A stretch of DNA of 64,000 nt, taken from the NCBI GenBank assembly GCA_050485365.1, contig JBJHBH010000010.1:1-64000 (forward strand), given 5' to 3'. Below the pieces are notes generated by a model, which had not been told where the DNA came from, did not search any database, and was given only the letters and a program-made list of their open reading frames with translations. The position numbers and the translations under genes are program-made. How positions within the stretch are numbered: position 1 is the stretch's first letter; each line of letters starts with the position of its first letter. Positions 31,628 to 40,045 of the stretch are shown piece by piece. This DNA comes from JARFUG01 sp050485365. GTDB taxonomy: Bacteria > Desulfobacterota > Desulfuromonadia > Desulfuromonadales > JACZKF01.

Positions 31628-33196
31628 ATGGCGTCTGCACAGATTGCGCGGCAGGACAAACTCCTCGATGCCTTGATCGATATCGGCCAGGAGTTGGCAT
31701 CGACGGTCGAGCTCGAAGAGCTTCTGAACCGCATCCTTCGCGTATCGCGGGAGGTGTTTCGTTTCGAGAACGCCATCATCCGGCTTGTGGACGAGGAGGG
31801 CGGCCTGCTGCGAACGGTCGCCTCGTACGGCTATTGCGAAGAGGCGACGAGGCGGCTGATCCGAGTGGGGCAGGGGGTGATGGGGAAGGTCGCCGCCACC
31901 GGCGAGCCGGTCCTCATCGGCGACCTCGAAGCGCTCCCCGACTACGTTCGCGGGATTCACGGCGCCCGAAGCGAACTGGCGGTCCCGCTGGTCGCCAAGG
32001 AAAAGGTGATCGGCGTCTTCAACGTCGAGAGCCCGCGCCCGCAAGCCTTCGGTCCCCAGCATATCGCGCCGCTGATGACGCTCGGTTCCCAGGCCGCCAT
32101 CGCCATCGAGAACGCACGCCTGTACGAGAACCTGCGCTCGGTTTCGGAGCGCTATCGGACCCTGCACGATTTCAACAGCCGCATCCTGCGCTCGGTCAAC
32201 GTCGGGATCTACACCGTCGACGCCCGTCTGATCATCACGAGTTGGAACCGCAAGATGGAGGAGATGAGCGGCCTCGGCGAGGAGGCGGCCGTGGGGAGGA
32301 GCCTCTTCGCGCTCTTCCCCCTTCTGGAGCAGGAGGGGTTCGGCGAGCGCATCCGGCGCGTGCTGCGAAAAGGTGCGCCGGAGAAGGTGCGCCTGGCGCA
32401 TCGCAACCTCAAAGGGGAGTTGCGTTTCCAGAAGCGGCGCCTCGCCCCCCTTCGCCAGGGGGACGAGACGACGGGGGTGGTCGTCATCGTCGAGGACATC
32501 ACCGAGTTCAGGCGCCTCCTCGACCAGACGATCCAGTCCGAAAAGCTCGCCGAAGTCGGTCGGCTCTCGGCGGGGATCGCCCACGAGATCAACAACCCGC
32601 TGGCGGTGATCTCCTACGCCGCGCAGCTTCTTCTGCGCGAAGAGATCCCTCCGTTCCAGAAGGAGATTCTGGAGAGGATCGAGAGCGAGGCCGACCGGCT
32701 CAAATCCCTCACCGGAAGCCTGCTGAGCTTTTCGCAGCCCAAAGAGACGCTGCGGCGAGAAACCGATCTGAACGAGGTGCTGCGCGACGTGCTGCGCCTG
32801 GTGCGCTACGAGCTGAACCGCAACAACATCCGCATCGAGGAGGACTACGCCGATCTGCCGCTCGTCGCGGCCGACGACAACAAGCTCAAGCAGGTCTTCA
32901 TCAACCTGATCATGAACGCCTCCCACGCGATGCAGGGGGGCGGAACCCTCACGGTGCGCACCAGCGCCGTCGCCGGCGGCGAGGCCGAGGTGGCCATCGC
33001 CGACAGCGGCCCCGGCATCCCGGCGCAGATCCGCTCGAGGATCTTCGATCCGTTCTTCACCACGAAGAAGGAGGGGGAGGGGACGGGGCTCGGCCTCTAT
33101 ATCTGCCGCAACATCGTCAACGAGCACGAGGGGCGGCTCGTGCTGGAGAGCGAGGAGGGGCAGGGATGCGTGTTCCGCATCCTGCTGCCGATCTGA
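31628..33196 (+). CDS. Sensor histidine kinase, GAF-PAS-HisKA-HATPase
   Basis: 522 residues from ATG at 31628 (GGGGGAG upstream; ATG at 31601 is an alternative). GAF domain (about 10-165; IIRLVDEEGGLLRTVASYG), PAS domain (about 180-290; NVGIYTVDARLIITSWNRKME), phospho-acceptor H319 in GIAHEINNPLA, then the ATP lid with N-box NLIMNASHAM, DSGPGIP and GTGLGLYI. No membrane segment, so it senses a cytoplasmic signal. No response regulator is adjacent. It lies just upstream of glnK, which fits a link to nitrogen control, but that is context only. Confidence 0.93.
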   Translation: MASAQIARQDKLLDALIDIGQELASTVELEELLNRILRVSREVFRFENAIIRLVDEEGGLLRTVASYGYCEEATRRLIRVGQGVMGKVAATGEPVLIGDLEALPDYVRGIHGARSELAVPLVAKEKVIGVFNVESPRPQAFGPQHIAPLMTLGSQAAIAIENARLYENLRSVSERYRTLHDFNSRILRSVNVGIYTVDARLIITSWNRKMEEMSGLGEEAAVGRSLFALFPLLEQEGFGERIRRVLRKGAPEKVRLAHRNLKGELRFQKRRLAPLRQGDETTGVVVIVEDITEFRRLLDQTIQSEKLAEVGRLSAGIAHEINNPLAVISYAAQLLLREEIPPFQKEILERIESEADRLKSLTGSLLSFSQPKETLRRETDLNEVLRDVLRLVRYELNRNNIRIEEDYADLPLVAADDNKLKQVFINLIMNASHAMQGGGTLTVRTSAVAGGEAEVAIADSGPGIPAQIRSRIFDPFFTTKKEGEGTGLGLYICRNIVNEHEGRLVLESEEGQGCVFRILLPI

Positions 33197-33299
33197 GGGG
33201 TGCTTCGCAAACGATCATCTGTACGGCTGATCTGCCTCAATATTGTGCATGGCCGATCCGTCTAAGGTTCAAGCCGCTGTAATCACATGGAAAAAATCT

Positions 33300-33315
33300 T
33301 GGCACAGGGTGTGCT
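33300..33315 (+). promoter_or_regulatory. Sigma-54 promoter of glnK-amt
   Basis: TGGCACAGGGTGTGCT: -24 TGGCAC and -12 GTGCT with the correct GG/GC spacing. Transcription would start near 33327, leaving a leader of about 170 bases before glnK. Confidence 0.85.
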
Positions 33316-33333
33316 AAATAGAAGATGAACCAC

Positions 33334-33466
33334 GACGGAGCCGCTCGGCGGCTCCCCAGACGACAGCATCGCTGAAGGACAACGAGGTCCGGAGGCGCTG
33401 AAGAGCAGGTACGGGCAAAGGCGCCCCATCTTCCCCCCGCGGGAAGGTCGGGCGCCTTTTATTTTG
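33334..33466 (+). ncRNA. glnK leader RNA with A1/G4 hexaloop stem and terminator
   Basis: In order: a strong hairpin GGAGCCG/CGGCTCC (33337-33355), a weaker stem near 33357-33374, a stem GGAC (33377-33380)/GTCC (33387-33390) closing the six-base loop AACGAG, and an intrinsic terminator AAAGGCGCCC (33417)/GGGCGCCTTTT. A hexaloop with A at position 1 and G at position 4 is the recognition element of ANTAR-domain antiterminators. The usual first hexaloop stem is not obvious. Expression of glnK probably requires read-through of this terminator. Confidence 0.55.
33417..33466 (+). terminator. Leader terminator before glnK
   Basis: AAAGGCGCCC and GGGCGCCTTTTATTTT flank a GC-rich loop with its own CTTCCC/GGGAAG pairing. 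It lies downstream of the sigma-54 promoter and upstream of glnK, so it acts as an attenuator rather than a gene end. Confidence 0.8.
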
Positions 33467-33498
33467 TTGCTCCACTTCTTGAGAAGGAGACGCACGGT

Positions 33499-33837
33499 AT
33501 GAAGAAGATCGAATGCATCATCAAGCCCTTCAAGCTCGATGACGTCAAAAACGCCCTGAGCGAGCTCGGGGTCAACGGCATGACCGTCAGTGAAGTGCGC
33601 GGCTTCGGCCGGCAAAAGGGACACACCGAGCTCTACCGGGGGGCCGAGTACCAGATCGACTTCATCCCCAAGGTCAAAATCGAGCTGATCGTCGCCGCCG
33701 AGCGGGTCGCCGAGGTGGTGGCGGCGGTGCAGAAAGAGGCCTGCACCGGGCGCATCGGCGACGGCAAGATCTTTGTCACTCCCGTGGATCAATCGGTACG
33801 CATCCGCACCGGCGAGACCGGTGCCGACTCCATCTAA
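33499..33837 (+). CDS. glnK: P-II nitrogen regulatory protein GlnK
   Basis: 112 residues. KKIECIIKPFKLDDVKNAL start, T-loop with uridylylation site Y51 (YRGAEYQID), and GRIGDGKIFVTPV near the C-terminus. Trimeric sensor of 2-oxoglutarate, ATP/ADP and glutamine that plugs the ammonium channel. Placed 36 bp before amt as in most glnK-amt pairs. GAAGGAGA is its ribosome site. Regulated by a sigma-54 promoter and a leader terminator. Confidence 0.97.
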   Translation: MKKIECIIKPFKLDDVKNALSELGVNGMTVSEVRGFGRQKGHTELYRGAEYQIDFIPKVKIELIVAAERVAEVVAAVQKEACTGRIGDGKIFVTPVDQSVRIRTGETGADSI

Positions 33838-33873
33838 AAGAACAGCAACGGCAATCATCAAGGAGGTTATCCG

Positions 33874-35262
33874 ATGAAACGACTCTTCACCCTCAGCGCG
33901 GCGGCGGTCCTGCTCGCCGTCCCCGCCCTGGCCTTCGCCGAGGAGGCCCCCATCACGGAGGTGGCCTACATCCTCAACACCTTCTCTTTTCTCATCAGCG
34001 GCGTCCTCGTCATGTGGATGGCCGCCGGCTTCTCGATGCTGGAGTCGGGGCTGGTGCGCTCGAAGAACGTCGCCACCATCTGCCTGAAGAACATCGCCCT
34101 CTACTCGATCGCAGGCGTGCTCTACTACGTGATCGGCTACAACCTGATGTACGCCGGCGTCGACGGCGGCTGGATCGGAAGCCTCGGACTCTGGGCGGCC
34201 GACGACGCGGCGGCTCTGGCGGGTGATTTCTCTGCCGAATTCTCGTCGGGTTCCGACTGGTTCTTCCAGATGGTCTTCGTGGCCACCGCCGCCTCCATCG
34301 TTTCGGGGACGGTGGCCGAGAGGATCAAACTGTGGCCCTTCCTCGCCTTCTGCGCCATTCTGACCGGCCTCATCTACCCGATCCAGGGCGCCTGGACGTG
34401 GGGGGGCGGCTGGCTCGACGAGATGGGCTTCGCCGACTACGCCGGTTCGACCATTGTGCATTCGGTCGGCGGCTGGGCGGCGCTCACCGGCGCCATCATC
34501 CTGGGCGCCCGTCGGGGGAAATACGGCCCCGGCGGACGGGTGAATCCGCTCCCCGGCTCGAACCTGCCGCTGGCCACCATCGGAACGTTCATCCTGTGGA
34601 TGGGGTGGTTCGGCTTCAACGGCGGGTCGGTCCTCGCCCTCGGCTCGGCTGAGGCCGCCATCGAGATGGGGACGGTCTATCTCAATACCAACCTCGCCGC
34701 CGCGGGGGGACTCCTCGCCGCCATGGCGCTGCTGCAGATCCTCTACAAGAAGGTCGATCTGACCATGGCCCTGAACGGCGCCCTGGCGGGTCTGGTCAGC
34801 ATCACCGCCGGCCCGGCCGCCCCCGCGCCGCTGGCGGCGATCCTCATCGGCGCGGTGGGCGGCATCCTCGTCGTCTTCGCCGTCCCCCTTTTCGACAAGC
34901 TCAAAATCGACGACGTCGTCGGCGCCCTCTCGGTGCACCTCGTGGCCGGCATCTGGGGGACTCTGGCGGTGCCCATCAGCGACGGCGACGCGAGCTTCGT
35001 GACGCAGCTGATCGGCGTGGTCGCCGTCGGGCTCTTCGTCATGGCCGCCAGCACCGTCGCCTGGCTCGCCCTGAAATACACCGTCGGCATCCGGGTCCCC
35101 GCCGAGGAAGAGGCGATGGGCGTCGACCGCACCGAGCTCGGCCTCGAAGCCTACCCCGACTTTCAGACGATCAATGTCGGCGGGGGTTCGGGCTTCGCCG
35201 CCGGTGCCGCCGCTTCAGCGGCCATGGCCGCGACCGTATCGAAACCGGTCAATCAGTCCTGA
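33874..35262 (+). CDS. amt: Ammonium transporter Amt
   Basis: 462 residues: signal peptide (LLAVPALAFAEEA), then eleven membrane helices. Gate and pore residues include the twin histidines H196 (STIVHSVGGW) and H355 (ALSVHLVAGIWG), plus ERIKLWPF and GWFGFNGGS. Conducts ammonium across the inner membrane, blocked by GlnK when nitrogen is plentiful. The C-terminal tail after about residue 410 is long and Ala-rich. In operon with glnK; a stable intercistronic hairpin separates it from the porin gene. Confidence 0.97.
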   Translation: MKRLFTLSAAAVLLAVPALAFAEEAPITEVAYILNTFSFLISGVLVMWMAAGFSMLESGLVRSKNVATICLKNIALYSIAGVLYYVIGYNLMYAGVDGGWIGSLGLWAADDAAALAGDFSAEFSSGSDWFFQMVFVATAASIVSGTVAERIKLWPFLAFCAILTGLIYPIQGAWTWGGGWLDEMGFADYAGSTIVHSVGGWAALTGAIILGARRGKYGPGGRVNPLPGSNLPLATIGTFILWMGWFGFNGGSVLALGSAEAAIEMGTVYLNTNLAAAGGLLAAMALLQILYKKVDLTMALNGALAGLVSITAGPAAPAPLAAILIGAVGGILVVFAVPLFDKLKIDDVVGALSVHLVAGIWGTLAVPISDGDASFVTQLIGVVAVGLFVMAASTVAWLALKYTVGIRVPAEEEAMGVDRTELGLEAYPDFQTINVGGGSGFAAGAAASAAMAATVSKPVNQS

Positions 35263-35289
35263 CGTCTGAGAATCAATGTGCAATCGAGT

Positions 35290-35316
35290 GCCGGCCGGGC
35301 ACCGTGTCCGGCCGGC
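35290..35316 (+). other. Intercistronic hairpin amt-porin
   Basis: GCCGGCCGG (35290-35298) pairs with CCGGCCGGC (35308-35316). No T run; likely sets different mRNA levels for the genes on either side. Confidence 0.65.
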
Positions 35317-35345
35317 CATATCCCTCACAAAAGGAGAACAGCAAG

Positions 35346-36086
35346 ATGACGATGAAGAAGGTTTTTGCAGCACTGGTCGCCGTGGCGACTCTCGGGGCGG
35401 GCTTCGCTCCGGCCGCTCAGGCAGCCCCCGAAGTGGGCGGGGAAGCCTACGTGGGCGTCTTCGACAAATATCTCTGGAGGGGATTTGACCTGAGCGGCGG
35501 AAAACCGGTCGCGCAAGGGGGTGTCGATCTGAGCGCCAAAGGGTTCACCCTCAGCTTCTGGAGCAATCTGCAGCTCAGCACCTCCGAGGGGGAGGGGCTT
35601 TCGTCGGGGCAACTCACCGAGACCAACATCGTTCTCGACTATACGGCTGAATTCGGCGACCTTTTCTGGGCGGGCGTCGGAAACATCCTCTACGCCGTGG
35701 ACGGCGCGCCCCACACCAACGAGCTCTACCTCGCCCTGGGCGCCGAGACCCTGCTGAATCCCGTCCTCACCGTCTATTACGACTGGGACGAGGCCGAATC
35801 GGACGGTCTCTTCTTCACCGCCGGGATCGGCCACACCCTCGATCTCCCCCACAACCTCGCCCTCAACCTGAGCGCCCTGGTCAGCTACAACCAGGCGAGC
35901 GATTACGGCGTGGGCGCCTATCGCGACTGGCACAACTATGAGCTGGGGGTCAGCCTCGACTACGCACTGAGCGATAATCTCGTCGTCACCCCGTCCCTTC
36001 TCTACTCCTCGGGGATCAGCTCCCCGGCCAAAGAGGCCATCGACTCCGAGCTCCTCGCCGGGATCAATCTGGCCTATATATTCTGA
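35346..36086 (+). CDS. TorF-family (Gcw_chp) putative outer-membrane porin
   Basis: 246 residues from ATG at 35346 with AAAGGAG upstream. Signal peptide ending AAQAAPE, then an all-beta pattern with GGEAYVGVFDKYLWRGFDLS at the N-terminus, the family hallmark, and a terminal aromatic strand ending AYIF as in outer-membrane beta-barrels. Often found with amt, where it is thought to let ammonium or other small nitrogen compounds through the outer membrane. Last gene of the glnK operon, followed by a terminator. Confidence 0.85.
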   Translation: MTMKKVFAALVAVATLGAGFAPAAQAAPEVGGEAYVGVFDKYLWRGFDLSGGKPVAQGGVDLSAKGFTLSFWSNLQLSTSEGEGLSSGQLTETNIVLDYTAEFGDLFWAGVGNILYAVDGAPHTNELYLALGAETLLNPVLTVYYDWDEAESDGLFFTAGIGHTLDLPHNLALNLSALVSYNQASDYGVGAYRDWHNYELGVSLDYALSDNLVVTPSLLYSSGISSPAKEAIDSELLAGINLAYIF

Positions 36087-36116
36087 TCTGTCGCCTTTTC
36101 GCCTCCTGCGACCCTG

Positions 36117-36153
36117 GCCGCCATCCCTTCTCGGGGGTGGCGGCAATTTTTTT
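36117..36153 (+). terminator. Terminator of the glnK-amt-porin operon
   Basis: GCCGCCA (36117-36123) and TGGCGGC (36138-36144), followed after AA by seven T. Confidence 0.88.
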
Positions 36154-36235
36154 CCGGGCCGTTCGGCCCGCAGAATCTGCTACCTTTGATGGAAAAGGAC
36201 GATGAAACGACGCGAGGGGCAAAAGGAGGACGCAG

Positions 36236-36520
36236 ATGCGATACGAAGAGCTCAGGGAGGCGCTGGAGGTCCTCTCGCTGCCGCACAGGGCGACGCTCAA
36301 GGAGATCAAGGACCGGCATCGGGAGTTGGTCAGGCGCTTTCATCCCGACGCCGGCGGCGCCGAAGGGGAACAGATCCGCAAGATCAACGAGGCCTATCGC
36401 CTCGTCTCGGACTACTGCCGCGACTATCGATACTCCTTCAGCCGGGAGGAGTTTCTGGAGCAGTCCCCCGAGGAGCGCCTGCGCGAACAGTTCGGTACCG
36501 ATCCGATCTGGGGCGGCTGA
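36236..36520 (+). CDS. J-domain (DnaJ-like) small protein
   Basis: 94 residues, almost only a J-domain: LKEIKDRHRELVRRFHPDAGG contains the HPD tripeptide needed to stimulate DnaK. The helix IRKINEAYRLVSDYCRDY follows. No Gly/Phe region, zinc domain or membrane segment, so it is a short co-chaperone that recruits DnaK to a particular client. AAAGGAGG precedes the ATG. It converges with the cysteine desulfurase gene. Confidence 0.9.
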   Translation: MRYEELREALEVLSLPHRATLKEIKDRHRELVRRFHPDAGGAEGEQIRKINEAYRLVSDYCRDYRYSFSREEFLEQSPEERLREQFGTDPIWGG

Positions 36521-36540
36521 CAGGGGATCCTCGCGCTTCC

Positions 36541-37668
36541 TCAGTCGCGTGAAAGGGCGCTTTTGAGCAGACGGAGGACCTTGTCGATCTCCTCGCGCTT
36601 CGTCGCGCGGCCGAGGCTGAAGCGGATCGCCCCCATGCCCTCTTCGAGGGCGACCCCCATGGCGGCGAGGACCGGCGAGAGGGTCACCGATCCGGCGTGG
36701 CACGCCGATCCCGTCGATGCGGCGACTTCGGGGAGGCGCGACAGAATCTGCGCGCCGGTTCGGCCGACGAAGTTGACGTTGAGGGTGTTGGGGAGTCGCT
36801 CGGTTGGATGGCCGTTGAGGGTGACGCCGTCTGCGAAGGCCTCTTGCAGCCCTTGCCAGAAGAGATCGCGCAGCGCGCGCACCTGCGGCGCGTCGATCGC
36901 TCCGGAGGCCGTTTCACAGGCCGCACCGAGGGCCACCGACAGCAGGACGTTCTCCGTCCCTGCCCTGCGTCCCCCTTCGTGCCCCGCGCCGTGGATGAAC
37001 GGCTCGATCGTCGTCCCCTCCCGGATGAAGAGGGCGCCGATCCCCTTGGGGGCGTAGAGCTTGTGTCCGGCGACCGACAGCAGATCGACCCCGAGCTCGT
37101 CGACCCGCGCCGGAATCTTCCCGACGCTTTGGGCGGCGTCGCTGTGAAAGAGGACACCCGCCTCACGGGCGACGGCGCCGATCTCGGCGATCGGCATAAT
37201 GGCGCCGGTCTCGTTGTTGGCGTGCATCACCGTGATGAGGATCGTGCGCGGCGTGATCGCCCGGCGCACCTCGTCCGGATCGACCCGGCCGAAGCGGTCG
37301 ACGGGGAGGACGGTCACCTTCGCGCCGATCTTCTCCAGCCATCGACAGGGATTGAGGGTCGCCGGGTGTTCCACCGCCGTGGTGATGATGTGGTCGCCGC
37401 GCTCCCGGTGGGCGAAGAAGACCCCCTTGATGGCGTGGTTGTTCGATTCGCTCCCCCCGCTGGTGAAGACGATCTCGGCGGGGCGGCAGCCAAGAAGCTC
37501 GGTGACCTGCCGGCGCGCCCCATCCACCGCCTCCTTGGCCGGCGCTCCGGCCCAGTGGCCGCTCGAAGGGTTGCCGAAGTGCTCGCTCAAGAAGGGGCGC
37601 ATCGCCTCGACGGCCTCCGGGGCGATGGGGGTGCTGGCGTTGTAGTCGAGATAGATCCTGCAGGTCAT
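36541..37668 (-). CDS. Cysteine desulfurase (NifS/IscS class)
   Basis: 375 residues from ATG at 37668 with AGGAGGTGA upstream. PLP enzyme that removes sulfur from cysteine for Fe-S cluster or thio-modification. YLDYNASTP start, PLP-lysine K203 in VAGHKLYAPKG, and active-site C323 in STGSACHAGS. The loop is short, like NifS/IscS. No iscU or nif genes are adjacent in the window, so whether it serves nitrogenase, general Fe-S assembly or tRNA thiolation is not shown. Confidence 0.93.
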   Translation of the reverse strand: MTCRIYLDYNASTPIAPEAVEAMRPFLSEHFGNPSSGHWAGAPAKEAVDGARRQVTELLGCRPAEIVFTSGGSESNNHAIKGVFFAHRERGDHIITTAVEHPATLNPCRWLEKIGAKVTVLPVDRFGRVDPDEVRRAITPRTILITVMHANNETGAIMPIAEIGAVAREAGVLFHSDAAQSVGKIPARVDELGVDLLSVAGHKLYAPKGIGALFIREGTTIEPFIHGAGHEGGRRAGTENVLLSVALGAACETASGAIDAPQVRALRDLFWQGLQEAFADGVTLNGHPTERLPNTLNVNFVGRTGAQILSRLPEVAASTGSACHAGSVTLSPVLAAMGVALEEGMGAIRFSLGRATKREEIDKVLRLLKSALSRD

Positions 37669-37893
37669 CGGCTCACCTCCTAGTGCCATTGTGCCCTCTT
37701 CGGGCGACTGTCATCGTGACGGCAAGTATAACCTTCCGTGAGCTCGCGAACGACGAAAAAGCGGGCACCCTGTCTGTCGGGACGTTCCGCCCCGGCCGTG
37801 TTCGACAAAGGCCGCATCTTTCCGTAGAATGGATGATCGCCCATTTTGCTCCCGGGTCGCAGGGGGCGCTTCAGACCACCGGTAGAGGAGATC

Positions 37894-38688
37894 TTGACCG
37901 AGACGGACAATCATCGTATTTTGCACCCCCTTGCCGACGGAGCGAGCGTCGAGGCGGTCTACTACGGCAGCGAAACGCTGTGCATCTCGACCCAGGTCGG
38001 CTGCGCCATCAGATGCCCCTTCTGCGCTTCGGGGGCTGCGGGTCTGGTGCGCAACCTGTCGCTGCAGGAGATGATCGATCAGGTCGCCCGCGCAGAGGCT
38101 GCGGGGCACTGCGTGCAGCGCATCACCCTGTCGGGGATCGGGGAGCCGCTGCACAACGCCGAGGCGGTGCGCTCCTTTTTGCGATGGGGGCAAGGGCGAG
38201 GGATGCCGGTGTCCCTGACCACCACGGGAGCGCCTTTGGCGCTTCTGGAGGATTTTCTGCATCTGCCTCACAACGGACTGATGCTCTCGGTTCATGCGGG
38301 GACTCCGGGCGTCCATCGCCGCCTCGTGCCGCGCGGTCCTGATTTCGAAGGGATCTGGGCGCGGCTCGCCGCAACGTGGCCCCGGCTGCCCCGGCGCCGT
38401 CGGCGCAAACTCGGGATCAATTACCTGCCGGCGGCGGGAGTGAACGACTCGGACGCCGAGATCGCCGCGCTGACGCGGCGGCTGCGCCCCTTTCCCGAAG
38501 TGACGCTGCATTTGCTGGTGCTGAATCCCGTGGCTGGCTCCCCCTTCACCGCCCCCGATCCCATCCGAGTGGCGCAGATTCACGCCGCCCTGGCGCAAAG
38601 CGGCATCAACGTACGTCGATCGAACCGCTGGCGGCAGCGCTCCGAAGGGGGGTGCGGCACGCTCGTCGCGAAGAAGGAGAGGCAATGA
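37894..38688 (+). CDS. Short RlmN-like radical SAM protein
   Basis: 264 residues from TTG at 37894 with GAGGAG upstream (other in-frame starts upstream are weaker). Radical SAM cluster in GCAIRCPFCASG (CxxxCxxC), then LSGIGEPLHN, MLSVHAGTPGVH and LVLNPVAGSPF, all in the order of RlmN/Cfr methyltransferases. The N-terminal RNA-binding domain of true RlmN (about 90 residues) is missing. One cysteine remains near the C-terminus (GGCGTLVAKK), where RlmN has its methyl-accepting-radical cysteine. The substrate is thus uncertain. Its stop overlaps the next start (ATGA). Confidence 0.8.
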   Translation: MTETDNHRILHPLADGASVEAVYYGSETLCISTQVGCAIRCPFCASGAAGLVRNLSLQEMIDQVARAEAAGHCVQRITLSGIGEPLHNAEAVRSFLRWGQGRGMPVSLTTTGAPLALLEDFLHLPHNGLMLSVHAGTPGVHRRLVPRGPDFEGIWARLAATWPRLPRRRRRKLGINYLPAAGVNDSDAEIAALTRRLRPFPEVTLHLLVLNPVAGSPFTAPDPIRVAQIHAALAQSGINVRRSNRWRQRSEGGCGTLVAKKERQ

Positions 38689-39485
38689 AAGACATCATTC
38701 TGGAGGCCGCGCGCGCAGGGGGGAAGATCCTGATGCGCAAATTCGGCCGCGTCGATACCATCGAACACAAGGGGGAGGTCGACCTCGTCACCGAGGCGGA
38801 CCGGGAGGCGGAGGCGGCCATCGTCGCATCGCTGCGTCGTGTCTTCCCTCTTCACGACGTGCTCGCTGAAGAGTCCGACTACGGCCACAGCACCTCGCGC
38901 TACCGCTGGATCATCGATCCTCTCGACGGGACGACCAACTATGCCCACGGTCTGCCCTGGTTCGCCGTCTCCATCGCGCTGGAGGTCGAAGGGACGATCA
39001 CCCACGGCGCTGTCTTCCATCCGGCCCACGATGAGTTTTTCTACGCCGAGAAGGGGGAGGGGGCGTGGCTCAACGACATTCCCTTGCGGGTCTCCAACAT
39101 CGCCCGCCTCGACAGGGGACTTATCGCCACCGGCTTCCCCTACGACCGAAAAACCAGCGCGGTCAACAATCTCGATCATTTTGCCCGGTTCCAGCAGTGC
39201 GCGCAGGCGTGCCGCCGCGCCGGCGCGGCGAGCCTCGATCTGGCCAATACGGCGGCCGGCAGGTTGGACGGGTGCTGGGAGATGAAGCTCAAGCCGTGGG
39301 ATGTCGCCGCCGGAAAGATCCTCGTCGAGGAGGCGGGTGGCCGCATCACCGATTTCGACGGCAACCCCTTCGACATCTACAATAAGGAGTGCCTCGCCAG
39401 CAACGGCTTTATCCACGACGAGATGATCGCGCTTCTGCGCCAAGGTCTTCGGCCGGATGCCGAAGACGACGACGGGCGGGGGTGA
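38685..39485 (+). CDS. suhB: Inositol-1-monophosphatase family protein
   Basis: 266 residues. Metal and phosphate site residues: AEESDYG, IIDPLDGTTNYAHG and KPWDVAAGKILVEEAGG, all intact. Hydrolyses inositol phosphate and related sugar phosphates; SuhB homologues also join rRNA antitermination complexes. Start is coupled to the radical SAM gene by a 4-bp overlap. The acidic tail PDAEDDDGRG is extra. Confidence 0.92.
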   Translation: MKDIILEAARAGGKILMRKFGRVDTIEHKGEVDLVTEADREAEAAIVASLRRVFPLHDVLAEESDYGHSTSRYRWIIDPLDGTTNYAHGLPWFAVSIALEVEGTITHGAVFHPAHDEFFYAEKGEGAWLNDIPLRVSNIARLDRGLIATGFPYDRKTSAVNNLDHFARFQQCAQACRRAGAASLDLANTAAGRLDGCWEMKLKPWDVAAGKILVEEAGGRITDFDGNPFDIYNKECLASNGFIHDEMIALLRQGLRPDAEDDDGRG

Positions 39486-39534
39486 AGCGCGCGCCGATCT
39501 CTATTTTTGCTCCGTGAGCGGCGCGGCGCTGTGC

Positions 39535-39540
39535 TATAGT
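39535..39540 (+). promoter_or_regulatory. -10 element before the 69-residue protein gene
   Basis: TATAGT at 39535-39540, about 90 bp before the start; a matching -35 was not clear. Confidence 0.4.
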
Positions 39541-39631
39541 TTATATGCAACCTTTTCCTGCCCGATTTCGTGACCGTGTGTGCGTCCAGTAGCGGCGCGA
39601 AAGCGGGCCGCAACTGCCATAAGGAGGTATC

Positions 39632-39841
39632 ATGGCCGAGTTGAACAACCGGGAAGAAATGGAAAACGTAAGCCGCATCGACATCGAACGCCTGGACGAA
39701 TCGCTGGACATCATGGAACGCCATGCAGGTGCCATGGCCGAATCCGAGGAGGCCATCAACGAATCGCTGCGCAAGTGGGATCGCGAGTACAAAAACGAGC
39801 GCTTCCACAGCGTCCCCAAACCACGAAAACACACCCGCTGA
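39632..39841 (+). CDS. Small charged helical protein
   Basis: 69 residues, with an ideal AAGGAGG site. Predicted helical and highly charged: VSRIDIERLDESLDIMERHAG, EEAINESLRKWDREYKNERF, then a basic end PKPRKHTR. Not recognised. It has its own -10 element and a UUCG-type terminator, so it is very likely expressed as a single gene. Confidence 0.75.
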   Translation: MAELNNREEMENVSRIDIERLDESLDIMERHAGAMAESEEAINESLRKWDREYKNERFHSVPKPRKHTR

Positions 39842-39857
39842 CCAACTCTCGCCCACG

Positions 39858-39881
39858 GCCCCTCTTCGGAGGGGCTTTTTT
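39858..39881 (+). terminator. UUCG-tetraloop terminator
   Basis: GCCCCTC-ttcg-GAGGGGC (39858-39875) followed by six T. Confidence 0.93.
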
Positions 39882-39979
39882 GCGTCCTGCGCACGCGTGC
39901 ACCGGGCGGATTCTCCCGCACGTCCTGACTTTCCGGGTGAGCCGGAAGGATTAAAGCGACGAGATTGGTCTTGCCTCCT

Positions 39980-40008
39980 TTGACGATAGGTGTTAAACTT
40001 TTTTAAAT
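39980..40008 (+). promoter_or_regulatory. Probable promoter of fbp
   Basis: TTGACG (39980-39985), 17-bp spacer, TTAAAT (40003-40008), 37 bp before the ATG. Confidence 0.5.
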
Positions 40009-40045
40009 TTACGGGTTGCCAGCCACGCTGGGGAAAGGGGAATGA

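Noticed and set aside
31059..31700. 213-codon minus-strand frame
   Set aside because: It crosses the TRASH-like gene and the kinase leader in another frame and has no recognisable protein character.
33337..33355. Hairpin GGAGCCG/CGGCTCC as the first ANTAR hexaloop stem
   Set aside because: The loop is three to five bases, not six, so it does not meet the ANTAR pattern; kept only as a leader hairpin.
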